DNA of 64,000 nt from JAJRQY01 sp965224435 (GTDB taxonomy: Bacteria > Actinomycetota > Acidimicrobiia > Acidimicrobiales > SZUA-35). Numbering within the stretch: the stretch's first letter is position 1; each line of letters opens with the position of its first letter. Shown in pieces: positions 25,330-34,388 of this stretch. The stretch is from the NCBI GenBank assembly GCA_965224435.1, contig OZ245048.1, forward strand, positions 4,092,001-4,156,000. Reading direction: 5' to 3'. The notes under the pieces were generated by a model. The model was not told where the DNA came from. It made no database searches and worked only from the letters and a program-made list of their open reading frames with translations. Both the position numbers and the translations under genes were made by a program.

Positions 25330-25917
25330 ATGCGAGAGATTCGAAGCCTTTGTGTGTATTGCGGTTCCTCATCAGGAACAAACCCGCAATACGCCGAAGC
25401 TGCCGTCGAGCTTGGCCAGATGATGGCCGACAACGACATCGAACTGATCTACGGCGGTGGCGCCGTCGGCTTGATGGGTTTGATCGCTGACACCGTCCTT
25501 GATGCGGGCGGTCGAGTGACGGGCATCATCCCCGGCCACCTTTTCCCTCGTGAGGTTGCCCACACTGGACTCACGGACCTGATTGAGGTCGGGACGATGC
25601 ATGAGCGGAAGGAAGAGATGTTCCGCCGCTCCGACGCTTTCATTGCTCTCCCTGGCGGGTTTGGCACGATGGAGGAGCTCACCGAGGTGACAACCTGGTC
25701 TCAAATCGGGCTCCATGTGAAGCCCATTGGCGTGCTCAATGTTGACGGCTACTACGACCACTTCTTTGCCTGGTTGGAGCGAGCAATCGATGACGGCTTG
25801 CTCAAGCCGTCAAACCGGGCTTTCATTATCGATCGGGAGAAACCTGTCGATCTGCTCGACGCACTGCTCACGGCCAAGATCAATAGTGAACCAAAGTGGA
25901 TCAACTTCGACATGTAG
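25330..25917 (+). CDS. LOG-family nucleoside monophosphate phosphoribohydrolase
   Basis: About 195 residues. LCVYCGSSSG at the start and the PGGFGTMEELTEV motif are the LOG (lonely guy) signature; the family hydrolyses cytokinin riboside 5'-monophosphates or AMP to free base and ribose 5-phosphate. I chose ATG 25330, giving MREIRSLCVYCG as in most members. ATG 25273 in the same frame would add 19 residues lacking conservation. Confidence 0.9.
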   Translation: MREIRSLCVYCGSSSGTNPQYAEAAVELGQMMADNDIELIYGGGAVGLMGLIADTVLDAGGRVTGIIPGHLFPREVAHTGLTDLIEVGTMHERKEEMFRRSDAFIALPGGFGTMEELTEVTTWSQIGLHVKPIGVLNVDGYYDHFFAWLERAIDDGLLKPSNRAFIIDREKPVDLLDALLTAKINSEPKWINFDM

Positions 25918-26019
25918 CCAGCGGAGCTAGACAGTGGAGCTAAGCAAGTCCGCACCCAGAGCAAGTCAGTAACGCACTGTTGAGCGGCACGCGTCTACAG
26001 GCTGATGTAGCGTCGAACC

Positions 26020-27117
26020 GTGGACCTTCCGGTGAATCCTCCGATCAAGCCAATGCTGGCCAAGGCTGTTGCCGGTATTCCTGACCGTGACGATGTGGTT
26101 TTCGAACCAAAGTGGGACGGCTTCCGCTGCATAGTTTTCCGAGACGGCAAAGAACTTGTTCTAGGTTCGCGAAACGAGAAGCCGCTGACTCGTTACTTCC
26201 CAGAGCTGCTCGCTCCCCTTCTCGACATGTTGCCGGACAAGATCGTGATTGACGGCGAACTCATTGTTGCCACTGACAACCACCTGGACTTCGATGCCCT
26301 GCAGCAACGGATCCACCCAGCGGAGAGTCGGGTCACGATGCTTTCCCAGACCACTCCCGCTCAGTTTGTTGCCTTTGACTTGCTGGCCATTGCTGACCAA
26401 GACATGCGGTCGGCCCCCTTCTCCGAACGCCGGACTGCTCTAGTAAACGCGCTTGGCGATGTGGAACCGCCCATCCATCTGACGAGGGTGACGGCAGACA
26501 AGTCTGAGGCGGCTCAATGGTTTGTCGATTTCGAGGGAGCGGGTCTTGATGGCTTGATCGCCAAGCCAATCGGTGACCCGTATCTGGAGAACAAGCGGGC
26601 GCAGCTCAAGGTCAAGCATGTTCGTAGCGCCGACGCGGTAGTCGCCGGGTACCGCTGGCACAAGGATGGGAAAGGGGTTGGCTCCCTGCTCTTGGGACTG
26701 CACGACGATGAGGGCGAGCTGCACCATGTCGGGGTTGCCGCCAGCTTCACAGCCAAGCGCCGAGCTGAACTGGTGGAAGAACTTGCTCCGCTTACCAGCG
26801 ACGCTCTGGACACTCACCCGTGGAAGCATTGGGGCACTATCAAGCAGGTCGAGGCAGCGAAACCGGGTGAGACGGTTCGCATGCCGGGAGCACCGAATCG
26901 TTGGAGCGGCAAGAAAGATCACTCGTGGGTCCCGCTCCGAATCGAGCAAGTGGTCGAAGTGAAATACAACGCCACCCTCAACGGTCGCTTCCGAGAAGTG
27001 ACCCGGTTCCTTCGCTGGCGGCCAGACAAGATCCCAGAACAATGCAACTTTGATCAGCTGGATGAGCCCATTCCCGTTGGACTGGACACGGTCCTAACTG
27101 CTGAAGCTCCCGAGTAG
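26020..27117 (+). CDS. ATP-dependent DNA ligase, LigC-like
   Basis: 365 residues. The nucleotidyl-lysine is in FEPKWDGFRCIVF (motif I, about residue 30). SRNEKPLTRYFPEL, VIDGELIV, GLDGLIAKPI and KVKHVRSADAVVAGY (motif V) follow, then the OB-fold part. This is the mono-ligase type of actinobacterial LigC, used in NHEJ back-up or base-excision repair. It is followed 15 bases later by a LigD-like polymerase, so the two probably act together; Ku is not in the window. The start appears to be GTG 26020. Confidence 0.9.
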   Translation: MDLPVNPPIKPMLAKAVAGIPDRDDVVFEPKWDGFRCIVFRDGKELVLGSRNEKPLTRYFPELLAPLLDMLPDKIVIDGELIVATDNHLDFDALQQRIHPAESRVTMLSQTTPAQFVAFDLLAIADQDMRSAPFSERRTALVNALGDVEPPIHLTRVTADKSEAAQWFVDFEGAGLDGLIAKPIGDPYLENKRAQLKVKHVRSADAVVAGYRWHKDGKGVGSLLLGLHDDEGELHHVGVAASFTAKRRAELVEELAPLTSDALDTHPWKHWGTIKQVEAAKPGETVRMPGAPNRWSGKKDHSWVPLRIEQVVEVKYNATLNGRFREVTRFLRWRPDKIPEQCNFDQLDEPIPVGLDTVLTAEAPE

Positions 27118-27132
27118 CGGAGGAATCGACGT

Positions 27133-28149
27133 ATGGCCAAGACCGAGCCAATCATCATCAAGCTGGCTGGCCGAGAGGTCCGTATCACCAGCCCTGACAA
27201 GGTGTTCTTCTCCAAGCATGGTGAGACCAAGCTTGACCTCATCAACTACTACCAGACTGTGCAAGAGCCATTGCTGCGAACAATGGGCGGTCGCCCGACC
27301 TTGATGCAGCGATTTCCGGACGGAGCTTCAGGGAAATCATTCTTCCAGAAACGGGTACCGAAAGGAGCCCCCGACTGGCTGGAGACTGCCCTGGTCAAAA
27401 CTCCAAATGGAACCGAGTCCAATGCCATGGTGGTTGCCGACATTGCCCACGTGGCATGGGCCGTCAATATGGGGTGCCTTGGTTTTCACCCCTGGCCCTA
27501 TCAAGCAACAACGCCACAGTTCTCCGATGAGCTACGCATTGACCTGGATCCTTCGCCCGGCATCGACTTCGATGACATTCGCGCTGGTGCCCTGCGAGTC
27601 AAGGAGCTGTGCGATGAGCTGGGCATTCGCACCTTCATCAAGACAACCGGCAGTCGAGGCCTCCACATCTACGCCCGCTTGCAACCGAGCTGGGATTCCT
27701 ATGAGGTTCGGGCGGCGTCGGTTGCCCTGGCTCGAGAACTGGAACGGCGCCACCCCGACACCATGACCGCGGCTTGGTGGAAAGAAGAACGAGGGGCCCG
27801 CGTTTTTGTCGACTTCAATCAGAACGCTCCCCACAAGACCGTGTTCGGGGCATGGTCGGTTCGTGCCCGGGTCGGCGCCCAAGTCTCGACCCCAATCGGC
27901 TGGCATGAGGTGGCCACCATCGACCCCAATTCTCTCACAATGCAAACCGTGCCCGAGCGGTTGATCCAGATGGGTGACCCATGGCTGGAGATGAACGAAG
28001 ATCCGCAGTCCATCCAGCCGCTTCTAGAGATGTCTCAGCGCGACATGGCGGCCGGAATGATGGATGCCCCTTGGCCTCCCGTCTACCCCAAACAACCGAA
28101 TGAGCCGCCACGAGTGCCGCCGAGTCGAGCCAGGTCAGATTCGGATTGA
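27133..28149 (+). CDS. LigD-type primase-polymerase (NHEJ polymerase domain)
   Basis: 338 residues, the stand-alone polymerase domain of the LigD family. ITSPDKVFFSKHGETKLDLI, FFQKRVPKGAPDW, the catalytic RIDLDPSPGIDF (D-x-D) and KTTGSRGLHIYARL are present, and AAWWKEERGARVFVDFNQNA carries the third Asp region. It adds nucleotides, often ribonucleotides, at DNA breaks. An operon with the preceding LigC-like ligase is supported by the 15-base gap and a GGAGGAA site before the ATG. Confidence 0.92.
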   Translation: MAKTEPIIIKLAGREVRITSPDKVFFSKHGETKLDLINYYQTVQEPLLRTMGGRPTLMQRFPDGASGKSFFQKRVPKGAPDWLETALVKTPNGTESNAMVVADIAHVAWAVNMGCLGFHPWPYQATTPQFSDELRIDLDPSPGIDFDDIRAGALRVKELCDELGIRTFIKTTGSRGLHIYARLQPSWDSYEVRAASVALARELERRHPDTMTAAWWKEERGARVFVDFNQNAPHKTVFGAWSVRARVGAQVSTPIGWHEVATIDPNSLTMQTVPERLIQMGDPWLEMNEDPQSIQPLLEMSQRDMAAGMMDAPWPPVYPKQPNEPPRVPPSRARSDSD

Positions 28150-28286
28150 GAAGTGCAGGCTGGCTACTCTCGCCCGTCCATCCTCGTTCTGCGTTGACTC
28201 CCGGGCCCGATCAAGCGATACGGTGCTTTTTTCTCTAGGGGCGGTAGTGCGGAAAGCCCTTGTGCGGAGACAGCGGAGGAAGCAGG

Positions 28287-29717
28287 ATGCGGGGAGGCAG
28301 TGTGCGGGAAATACCCATGTGGATTCAGCAACTCATGGTCGGTGTGACCTGCCTTGTTGTGTTGGCCACAACCATTCTCGCCATCAAAACCTGGCCGACA
28401 GCCGCTCAGGCAGGCCCAAGTTCAACGGAGAACATGTCCGTACGGGTTGTCCGTAGTCAGCCATGCACCTCAGGCTCCTTCGAAGAAACGTTGGGGCACT
28501 CCGGTGGCTTGGTATGCCAGGAGGTACTGGTCGAGGTTCTCAAGGGGCCGGATTCAGGCCAGCTGGTTGCGCTCGACCCATTGTTCACTCCCGCATCAAA
28601 CCCAACTACGTCAGAAGACCTCGGATCCTTGTTGGGAGGGCCCTTCCAGACGGATGAAATCATCCAGGCCCGAGTCGTGGCAGGCGAGCACGGAACGAGC
28701 TATTCCTATGTCGAGCGAACTCGAACCATCGGTCTATTCCTCCTTATTGGTTCCGCCATTGTCGCCGTACTGGTGGCTGGCTATTGGTTCGGGGCCCGTG
28801 CAGTCGCTGTCATCTTCGGCTCTGTTGCCGTTGTAGTCCTGTATGCAGTCCCGGCACTCAACCAACCGCTCGGCGGGCAGACTGCTAGTGGAATCATTGC
28901 CATTGTTGCGGCGATCATGATCTTGCTTTTGGTTCTGCTCATGGACGGAGCAAGCAAACTCCACAACCAGATGGTCTTCTTGGCGTCAATCCTCACCACC
29001 TTGATGATCATCAGCATTAGCCAAGCCTTCTTGGCTCTGACCCGGATCGGCGACCCGGTGGATGCCGCCAGCCTGATCCTCAACCCGAGCGGAGCCGGCG
29101 CCAACCAGCAAGGCTTCGTCCTATTAGGAACGGTGATTGCTTCCATCGTCCTCGTCCACTGGATCGCCAGTCGCCAGGTGGCCTCGGTGATGGCTGGCGA
29201 CAACCTCCAGCAAAGCGGCGACAGCCAATCGTCAACAGCATCTCTATTCTTCGACAATGTCGGATCAAGTCAGCGGCAAACGGCTAATGGCATCAGCCTC
29301 TTTGTCTTGGCGTCACTATCGGCCTCGCTCCCTTTGCTTGGTTTGTTTGCCAGCAACAGCCTTACCACGGGCGCAGCGCTCAACAATGAGATGTTGGCGG
29401 CCACCCTTGTTCGTATTGGTGCTGGAGTAGTTGGATTGGTTCTCGCCAGCCCGATCGCTACTGGGCTCGCAGCCTTGTCCGTTGGCTCACTCGCCCCAGC
29501 CCTCGCAGTCGATCGCAGCGGCGAGGCTCAAGGTCGTCGCCCACCTTTGCGCCGCGAGCATTCGCTGGACATGCCCGTTCTTGATCTTCGGGCCGCGCGA
29601 AAGGTGACCCCACTAGCGGCACCTGGAAAGACTCTGTCGACTGAGCCCGCCGGAGTGCCGCGGGCGATCAGGACGACTGGCCCCAGTCGGCTGAGAGTTG
29701 GCGTCGAAGACCTTTAG
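28287..29717 (+). CDS. YibE/F-like multi-pass membrane protein
   Basis: About 476 residues. One N-terminal helix is followed by an extracytoplasmic segment (about 25-145) and about seven membrane helices (for example AVAVIFGSVAVVVLYAVPAL and GIIAIVAAIMILLLVLLMDG), with a cytoplasmic tail rich in Arg and Pro. The layout and the G-x-x-x-A helices match YibE/F family proteins of unknown transport role. ATG 28287 is used because GGAGGA lies 6 bases upstream; the frame is open from 28260. Confidence 0.75.
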   Translation: MRGGSVREIPMWIQQLMVGVTCLVVLATTILAIKTWPTAAQAGPSSTENMSVRVVRSQPCTSGSFEETLGHSGGLVCQEVLVEVLKGPDSGQLVALDPLFTPASNPTTSEDLGSLLGGPFQTDEIIQARVVAGEHGTSYSYVERTRTIGLFLLIGSAIVAVLVAGYWFGARAVAVIFGSVAVVVLYAVPALNQPLGGQTASGIIAIVAAIMILLLVLLMDGASKLHNQMVFLASILTTLMIISISQAFLALTRIGDPVDAASLILNPSGAGANQQGFVLLGTVIASIVLVHWIASRQVASVMAGDNLQQSGDSQSSTASLFFDNVGSSQRQTANGISLFVLASLSASLPLLGLFASNSLTTGAALNNEMLAATLVRIGAGVVGLVLASPIATGLAALSVGSLAPALAVDRSGEAQGRRPPLRREHSLDMPVLDLRAARKVTPLAAPGKTLSTEPAGVPRAIRTTGPSRLRVGVEDL

Positions 29718-29729
29718 GAACTGAAACTC

Positions 29730-30230
29730 CTACAGGCTCTTTTCGTACAGTCCCTTTTCGTACATTGCCACTTCTTCATCCGGACCGTAAGGGCGCCGGC
29801 GGGCGACCTCGCTGAAGCCGAACTTGAGGTGGAAACGGTGGGACGGCGGATTGTCTGGCTCGGTATTGACTTCGGCACAAAGCCAGGACCGACCAGAGTC
29901 AGCGCCCCATTGTTGAAACTCGCGATACAACTTCTGGCCCCAGCCCTGACCACGTCCACCTTCAATCAGGGCAATACGATCGACGTAGGCGAAGGAGTCG
30001 AGTCGATCGACAAACCAGGCGTAATTGGAACTCCCGTAACCGGCCGATTCTTCGCTCAGGCCGATCATGAGACCAACCACCTGATCATCAACTTCGACCA
30101 CCTTGAAGAAAGGTGATATCTCCACAAAGAGTGCGAGCTTGTCCTCATCCATTGGCCCAACCTCAGGCACATTGCTGGCATTGATTGCCAGCACAGCCTG
30201 GGCGTCGGAGGGGACATAGTCACGAATCAA
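29730..30230 (-). CDS. GNAT-family N-acetyltransferase
   Basis: 166 residues. IRDYVPSDAQAVLAINASNV is the usual first strand and helix, and RIALIEGGRGQGWGQKLYRE supplies the acetyl-CoA site (R/Q-x-x-G-x-G/A). The acceptor is unknown. The start overlaps the stop of the upstream exonuclease gene by 4 bases, so the pair is translationally coupled. Confidence 0.88.
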   Translation of the reverse strand: MIRDYVPSDAQAVLAINASNVPEVGPMDEDKLALFVEISPFFKVVEVDDQVVGLMIGLSEESAGYGSSNYAWFVDRLDSFAYVDRIALIEGGRGQGWGQKLYREFQQWGADSGRSWLCAEVNTEPDNPPSHRFHLKFGFSEVARRRPYGPDEEVAMYEKGLYEKSL

Positions 30231-31105
30231 CGGGTTCTCTCTTCTAACTTCTTGGCCTTGCTCACCAGGTCTGGTGCATCAAGCTCGGCGGCGATGGCGG
30301 GCAGTTCAGCAGTCGGGCCGCTCCATTGCAGATCATCAACCGAATCAGAAACTGGTGCATCCATATCGAGGGTGGCGATGCGACGGAACAGGAAGGCGTC
30401 GTCCAGATTCTCCGCCAAAGTCTTGGCCAGCTTTGCTCCCCCGCGGACCGTGATGTCCCACTGACCAGCAGCTAGAGGGATGTCTTCGATATGGCCATAT
30501 CGAGCCAGGACCACGCTGGACGATTTTGCACCCCAGCCGGGCAATCCGGGGAATCCGTCGGCCGAGTCGCCCATCAAGCCGAGGTAATCGGGGATGGATT
30601 CTGGTGGCACACCGAACTTCTCAATCACATCGTCGACATCATAAATTTTCTCCTTGCGACGGTCGAACAACAAAACCTTGCCTTGTCGAACGCACTGGGC
30701 CATGTCCTTGTCTGGTGTACAGATCAAGACCCGATCAACCCGAGGGTCCTTGGCTGCCATCGCCGCCGCCGCACCCATGGCGTCATCAGCCTCATATTCG
30801 AGCATGGCGTAGGTAACGAGTCCCAACGCCCGCAAGCCATCATCCAGCAACGGGAACTGCTGCAAGATGTCGGGGTCCATGTCGTCACCGGACTTGTAGC
30901 CCTCATACAACTCGTTGCGAAATGATTCGATGACCGAGTCGGTAGCCACCGCAATATGGGTGGCACCGTCATTCAGCATGGCCAGCATGTTTCGCAGGAC
31001 CGCACGGGTTGCTCCGACTTCACGACCAGCCCCATTGAGGTGACCGGGTCGGCCAAAGAACTGGCGAAAGAGCTCATAGGTGCCATCAACGAGGTGTACA
31101 TCCAT
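30227..31105 (-). CDS. 5'-3' exonuclease / flap-endonuclease-like protein
   Basis: 292 residues, the stand-alone form of the 5' nuclease domain seen in DNA polymerase I. HLVDGTYELFRQFFG, EYEADDAMGAAAAMA and ICTPDKDMAQCV give the acidic metal ligands, and IPDYLGLMGDSADGFPGLPG then WGAKSS is the helix-hairpin-helix and last Asp pair. It should remove flaps or RNA primers. It is first in a pair with a GNAT gene. Confidence 0.92.
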   Translation of the reverse strand: MDVHLVDGTYELFRQFFGRPGHLNGAGREVGATRAVLRNMLAMLNDGATHIAVATDSVIESFRNELYEGYKSGDDMDPDILQQFPLLDDGLRALGLVTYAMLEYEADDAMGAAAAMAAKDPRVDRVLICTPDKDMAQCVRQGKVLLFDRRKEKIYDVDDVIEKFGVPPESIPDYLGLMGDSADGFPGLPGWGAKSSSVVLARYGHIEDIPLAAGQWDITVRGGAKLAKTLAENLDDAFLFRRIATLDMDAPVSDSVDDLQWSGPTAELPAIAAELDAPDLVSKAKKLEERTR

Positions 31106-31222
31106 ACCGTCACCCTACATCCACCCTCCACCGGACGAATCGCTACTTTCTGCGCCAACGGCGCCAAGCTCGCTAACCTCTGAGCGGTAAGACGTGGTTG
31201 CACCCGATCAACCGGAGGATTC

Positions 31223-32188
31223 GTGTCAGCAGGTGGAAGTACTAAAGCAGTGTTGGCTGCTCTCATTGGTAACTCATTGATTGCCATAGCCAAGTTCGTG
31301 GCCTTCTTTATTACCGGCTCAGCTTCGATGCTGGCCGAGGCCATTCACTCAGTCGCCGACTCGGGCAATCAGGGTTTGTTGTTATGGGGAGGCAAGGCGG
31401 CGCAGAAAGAAGCAGACGAAGAACATCAGTTTGGCTATGGACGCGAACGTTACTTCTGGTCCTTCGTTGTTGCCTTGGTCCTGTTCACCCTTGGTGCCGG
31501 GTTCGCCACCTTTGAGGGCATCTCCAAGATCCGGCACCCGCACGAGATCAGCAACTTGCCAGTCGCCCTCGGAGTGCTTGGATTTGCCATCTTTGTCGAG
31601 GGATTCAGTTTCCGCACTGCCGTTGTTGAAGCAAGACCACTCAAGGGTGATCTCACCTGGTGGCAGTTCATCCGCCAGTCTCGGACTCCAGAACTGCCCG
31701 TCGTTCTGCTCGAGGACCTGGGTGCCATGATTGGCCTCGGTTTTGCCTTCAGCGCCTTGCTGATCGCTCACTTCGCCGAAGCCCCAGTCTGGGACGGAAT
31801 TGGCACTCTCGGTATTGGCATCTTGTTGTTCTTTATTGCTGCCACCCTCATTGTCGAGATGCGCAGCTTGCTTATTGGCGAAGGGGCCCGGCCTCGCGAC
31901 ATGGCCAAGATTCGTGCCGCCATCAATGGATCAAGCCATGTCAACCACCTGATCCACCTGCGGACCCAGCACCTCGGACCCGAGGAGCTATTGCTCGGCG
32001 CCAAGATCGAGTTTGATCGAGGGTTGTCCATGCAAGACCTAGCAGCTGCCATTGACTCAGTCGAAGTCAGCATTCGCGAAGTAGTCCCGTACGCCAATCC
32101 CATCTATATCGAGCCCGACCTTCGCCGCGAAGGCGACGCTGGTACAGCTTTAACCGACTCGGTCGCGGCAGATACCGAGGATCACTAG
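31223..32188 (+). CDS. Cation diffusion facilitator transporter
   Basis: 321 residues with six membrane helices. The metal site motifs are AEAIHSVADSGNQ (H-x-x-x-D, helix 2) and VLLEDLGAMIG (E-x-x-x-D in place of the usual H-x-x-x-D, helix 5), as in the ZNT9-like group, plus a C-terminal cytosolic domain. It probably exports Zn or a related divalent ion. A GGAGGA site lies just before GTG 31223. yaaA starts 3 bases after the stop. Confidence 0.88.
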   Translation: MSAGGSTKAVLAALIGNSLIAIAKFVAFFITGSASMLAEAIHSVADSGNQGLLLWGGKAAQKEADEEHQFGYGRERYFWSFVVALVLFTLGAGFATFEGISKIRHPHEISNLPVALGVLGFAIFVEGFSFRTAVVEARPLKGDLTWWQFIRQSRTPELPVVLLEDLGAMIGLGFAFSALLIAHFAEAPVWDGIGTLGIGILLFFIAATLIVEMRSLLIGEGARPRDMAKIRAAINGSSHVNHLIHLRTQHLGPEELLLGAKIEFDRGLSMQDLAAAIDSVEVSIREVVPYANPIYIEPDLRREGDAGTALTDSVAADTEDH

Positions 32189-32190
32189 TC

Positions 32191-32976
32191 ATGCTGATCG
32201 TTGTCTCTCCCGCTAAGTCTCTGGATTTTGAGACACCGCTGACTACCAAGAAGTTCAGCGAGCCAACCATGTTGGAACAATCGGCCGAGCTGGTCGAGAT
32301 CATGGCCAAGAAGACACCGGGTGATCTCTCCAAGATGATGAAGATCTCGGCCGCTCTGGGTGAGCTGAACTTCGAGCGGTTCCAGGATTGGGCTCCCCCG
32401 TTCACCCCCGACAATGCCCGCCCGGCTCTGCTGGCCTTCAGCGGTGACGTCTACATGGGCATGGATGCACCGAACACCTTCTCCGAACGAGACTTCACCC
32501 ACGCCCAGAAAATGCTGCGCATCTTGTCTGGTTTGTATGGCGTACTGCGGCCACTGGACTTGATGCAGGCTTACCGCTTGGAGATGGGCTCGACCGTCAA
32601 GACCCCGGCGGGCAAGACCTTGTACCAGTTCTGGGGCGATCAGATCACGGACTCAATCAATGAGGACATGAAGGAAAGCCCAGGTGCCGCGGTGCTGGTC
32701 AACCTGGCCTCCAATGAGTACTACAACGCCATCAACCCCAAACGGGTTGAGGCCAAGATCATTGCTCCGGTATTCCTCGACTCCAAGAATGGTGGCGACT
32801 ACAAGATCGTCAGCTTCTTCGCCAAGCGAGCCCGAGGAACAATGGCTGGCTGGATCATCCAGAACCGGATCAAGAGCGCACGCGCACTGAACCAGTTTGA
32901 CGGCATGGGCTATCGCTACGACGAGCAACGATCCAGCCCATCCCGCCCAACCTTCATCCGCGAGAACGAAAACTAA
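32191..32976 (+). CDS. yaaA: YaaA-family peroxide stress protein
   Basis: 261 residues. MLIVVSPAKSLDFETPL, GDVYMGMDAPNTFSERDF, LSGLYGVLRPLDLMQAYRLE and LASNEYYNAI are the conserved blocks of YaaA/DUF328, which lowers free iron and DNA damage during peroxide stress in E. coli. Co-transcription with the cation transporter is likely (2-base gap) and suggests a shared metal-homeostasis role. Confidence 0.92.
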   Translation: MLIVVSPAKSLDFETPLTTKKFSEPTMLEQSAELVEIMAKKTPGDLSKMMKISAALGELNFERFQDWAPPFTPDNARPALLAFSGDVYMGMDAPNTFSERDFTHAQKMLRILSGLYGVLRPLDLMQAYRLEMGSTVKTPAGKTLYQFWGDQITDSINEDMKESPGAAVLVNLASNEYYNAINPKRVEAKIIAPVFLDSKNGGDYKIVSFFAKRARGTMAGWIIQNRIKSARALNQFDGMGYRYDEQRSSPSRPTFIRENEN

Positions 32977-32979
32977 CGT

Positions 32980-33067
32980 TCTAGCCCCGACTTGGCACCG
33001 AGCTGATGTCGTATATGGATCGCTCCCGGTGCCAGTTCGAATTTTGGGAAGGGAGCTTGGGGCTAGA
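32980..33067. terminator. Nested inverted repeats between convergent genes
   Basis: Outer arms TCTAGCCCC (32980-32988) and GGGGCTAGA (33059-33067) enclose inner arms TGGCACCG (32993-33000) and CGGTGCCA (33027-33034). The structure fills the whole 86-bp space between yaaA and tldE and overlaps the tldE stop. It probably terminates both transcripts. Confidence 0.6.
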
Positions 33068-34388
33068 GGGTGAACTTCATCTCGTTGACGAGGGCTCCAG
33101 GCATGTTCATGCTGGTGGTTGAGCGCTGCTCATAAGAAGCGGCGTCCAGCATCATCTCGCTCTGGTCGGTGAGTCCAACCAGTTGCTCGCCCAACAGGCT
33201 GTAGATGGTGTCGTCAAAGCGCATGACGTTGATTGGGGCGACAATCTCGCCACCCTCAACCCAGAAGGTGGCGAAACGGGTCAGGCCCGTTGTGCGGCAA
33301 GCCGTGCGATCTGAATAGTTGGTGTACCAAAGGTTGCCGACATAGATGCCAGTACCGAGCTCGGCCAGCACATCCTTGCTTGGCAACGAGCCGGGAGCGA
33401 TGGCCAGGGACTCAGGCTGCTCACCAGTGTTAGCCCCGTTTGTCTCGACTCCGTATTGGCGTGAGGACCGGGCCGACACCAGGGTGCCAGCATGGCTACC
33501 GCCACTGATCAACTCCACCTTGTCGGGGCGGGCAAAGCCGAACTCACCGAAACTCGCGGCCACTCCGGCACCGGTGCTCTCACTGATGGAAACCTCATTG
33601 GCCATGGTCTGGCCGTCCGTCAGCATCCTCAGCAAGGAGGTCTGCTTGGTTTCATAGGCCTGCAAACCAAAGGCATCCCAAGACAGCAAGCCCATCAGCT
33701 CACCGACGGCGGCTGGAGTGAGGAAGGAACGATAGGCGCCCGGCTTCAGCACCACAGGTTCACGGTCAAGTGCGCCAAGATGGTTGGCTGACTCGGCAAC
33801 CTTCAGCCCAAAGGCATCATCAGACCATTCCATTCCGGCGTAGAGATTCTTGGCCGCCTTGTCGTCTCGGAGATAGAAACTCCAGTCGAGGTTGAAGGTT
33901 GACCGTTGGAACCAGTTGCGCTGACCCAGCGATGAGGCAAACCCTCCAAAAGAGTCACCGGCGGCATAGATGCCAACCATGTCTCGGCCGTTGCTGGCAT
34001 CAGCAATAGAAGCAAGCACGTCGCCACTGTCGGGAACCGAGCCAGCGACGATGTCCTCGGACACCGAAGTGCCGGTGCTGTAGGCGATGTAGGGATCGTC
34101 GGAAACGAACTGGAGCTGGTCACGCAGCTGGGTGAGCATTCGCCCCACTCGCACATCATCCAGAGCGCGATCAGCGGCCAGTTGCACATGGCCGCTGGTT
34201 TGCTTGGCCCCATCAATCAGGGTCAGTGAAAGCTGCTGCTGGGTAACCGAACCGGCTTGGCGGATGGCCCCATTGTTGAAGCGGATGAAGTCGGTTGCTT
34301 CGCCGGCGACGCTGGCCAGCAGAACTTCATCACCTTTGATCTGGGTGAGCGCCCAGTCGCTGATCTCTTGGAAGTAGGACTGGCTCAT
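33063..34388 (-). CDS. tldE: TldE/PmbA-family metalloprotease subunit
   Basis: 441 residues. It starts with FIRFNNGAIRQAGSVTQQQL and has EVSISESTGAGVAASFGEFG and NLWYTNYSDRTACRTTGLTR as in PmbA/TldE. It lacks the zinc motif, as expected for the non-catalytic partner. With TldD it forms a heterodimer that unfolds and cleaves peptides, including modified-peptide precursors and CcdA-like antitoxins in other bacteria. The start overlaps the tldD stop by 4 bases. Confidence 0.88.
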   Translation of the reverse strand: MSQSYFQEISDWALTQIKGDEVLLASVAGEATDFIRFNNGAIRQAGSVTQQQLSLTLIDGAKQTSGHVQLAADRALDDVRVGRMLTQLRDQLQFVSDDPYIAYSTGTSVSEDIVAGSVPDSGDVLASIADASNGRDMVGIYAAGDSFGGFASSLGQRNWFQRSTFNLDWSFYLRDDKAAKNLYAGMEWSDDAFGLKVAESANHLGALDREPVVLKPGAYRSFLTPAAVGELMGLLSWDAFGLQAYETKQTSLLRMLTDGQTMANEVSISESTGAGVAASFGEFGFARPDKVELISGGSHAGTLVSARSSRQYGVETNGANTGEQPESLAIAPGSLPSKDVLAELGTGIYVGNLWYTNYSDRTACRTTGLTRFATFWVEGGEIVAPINVMRFDDTIYSLLGEQLVGLTDQSEMMLDAASYEQRSTTSMNMPGALVNEMKFTL

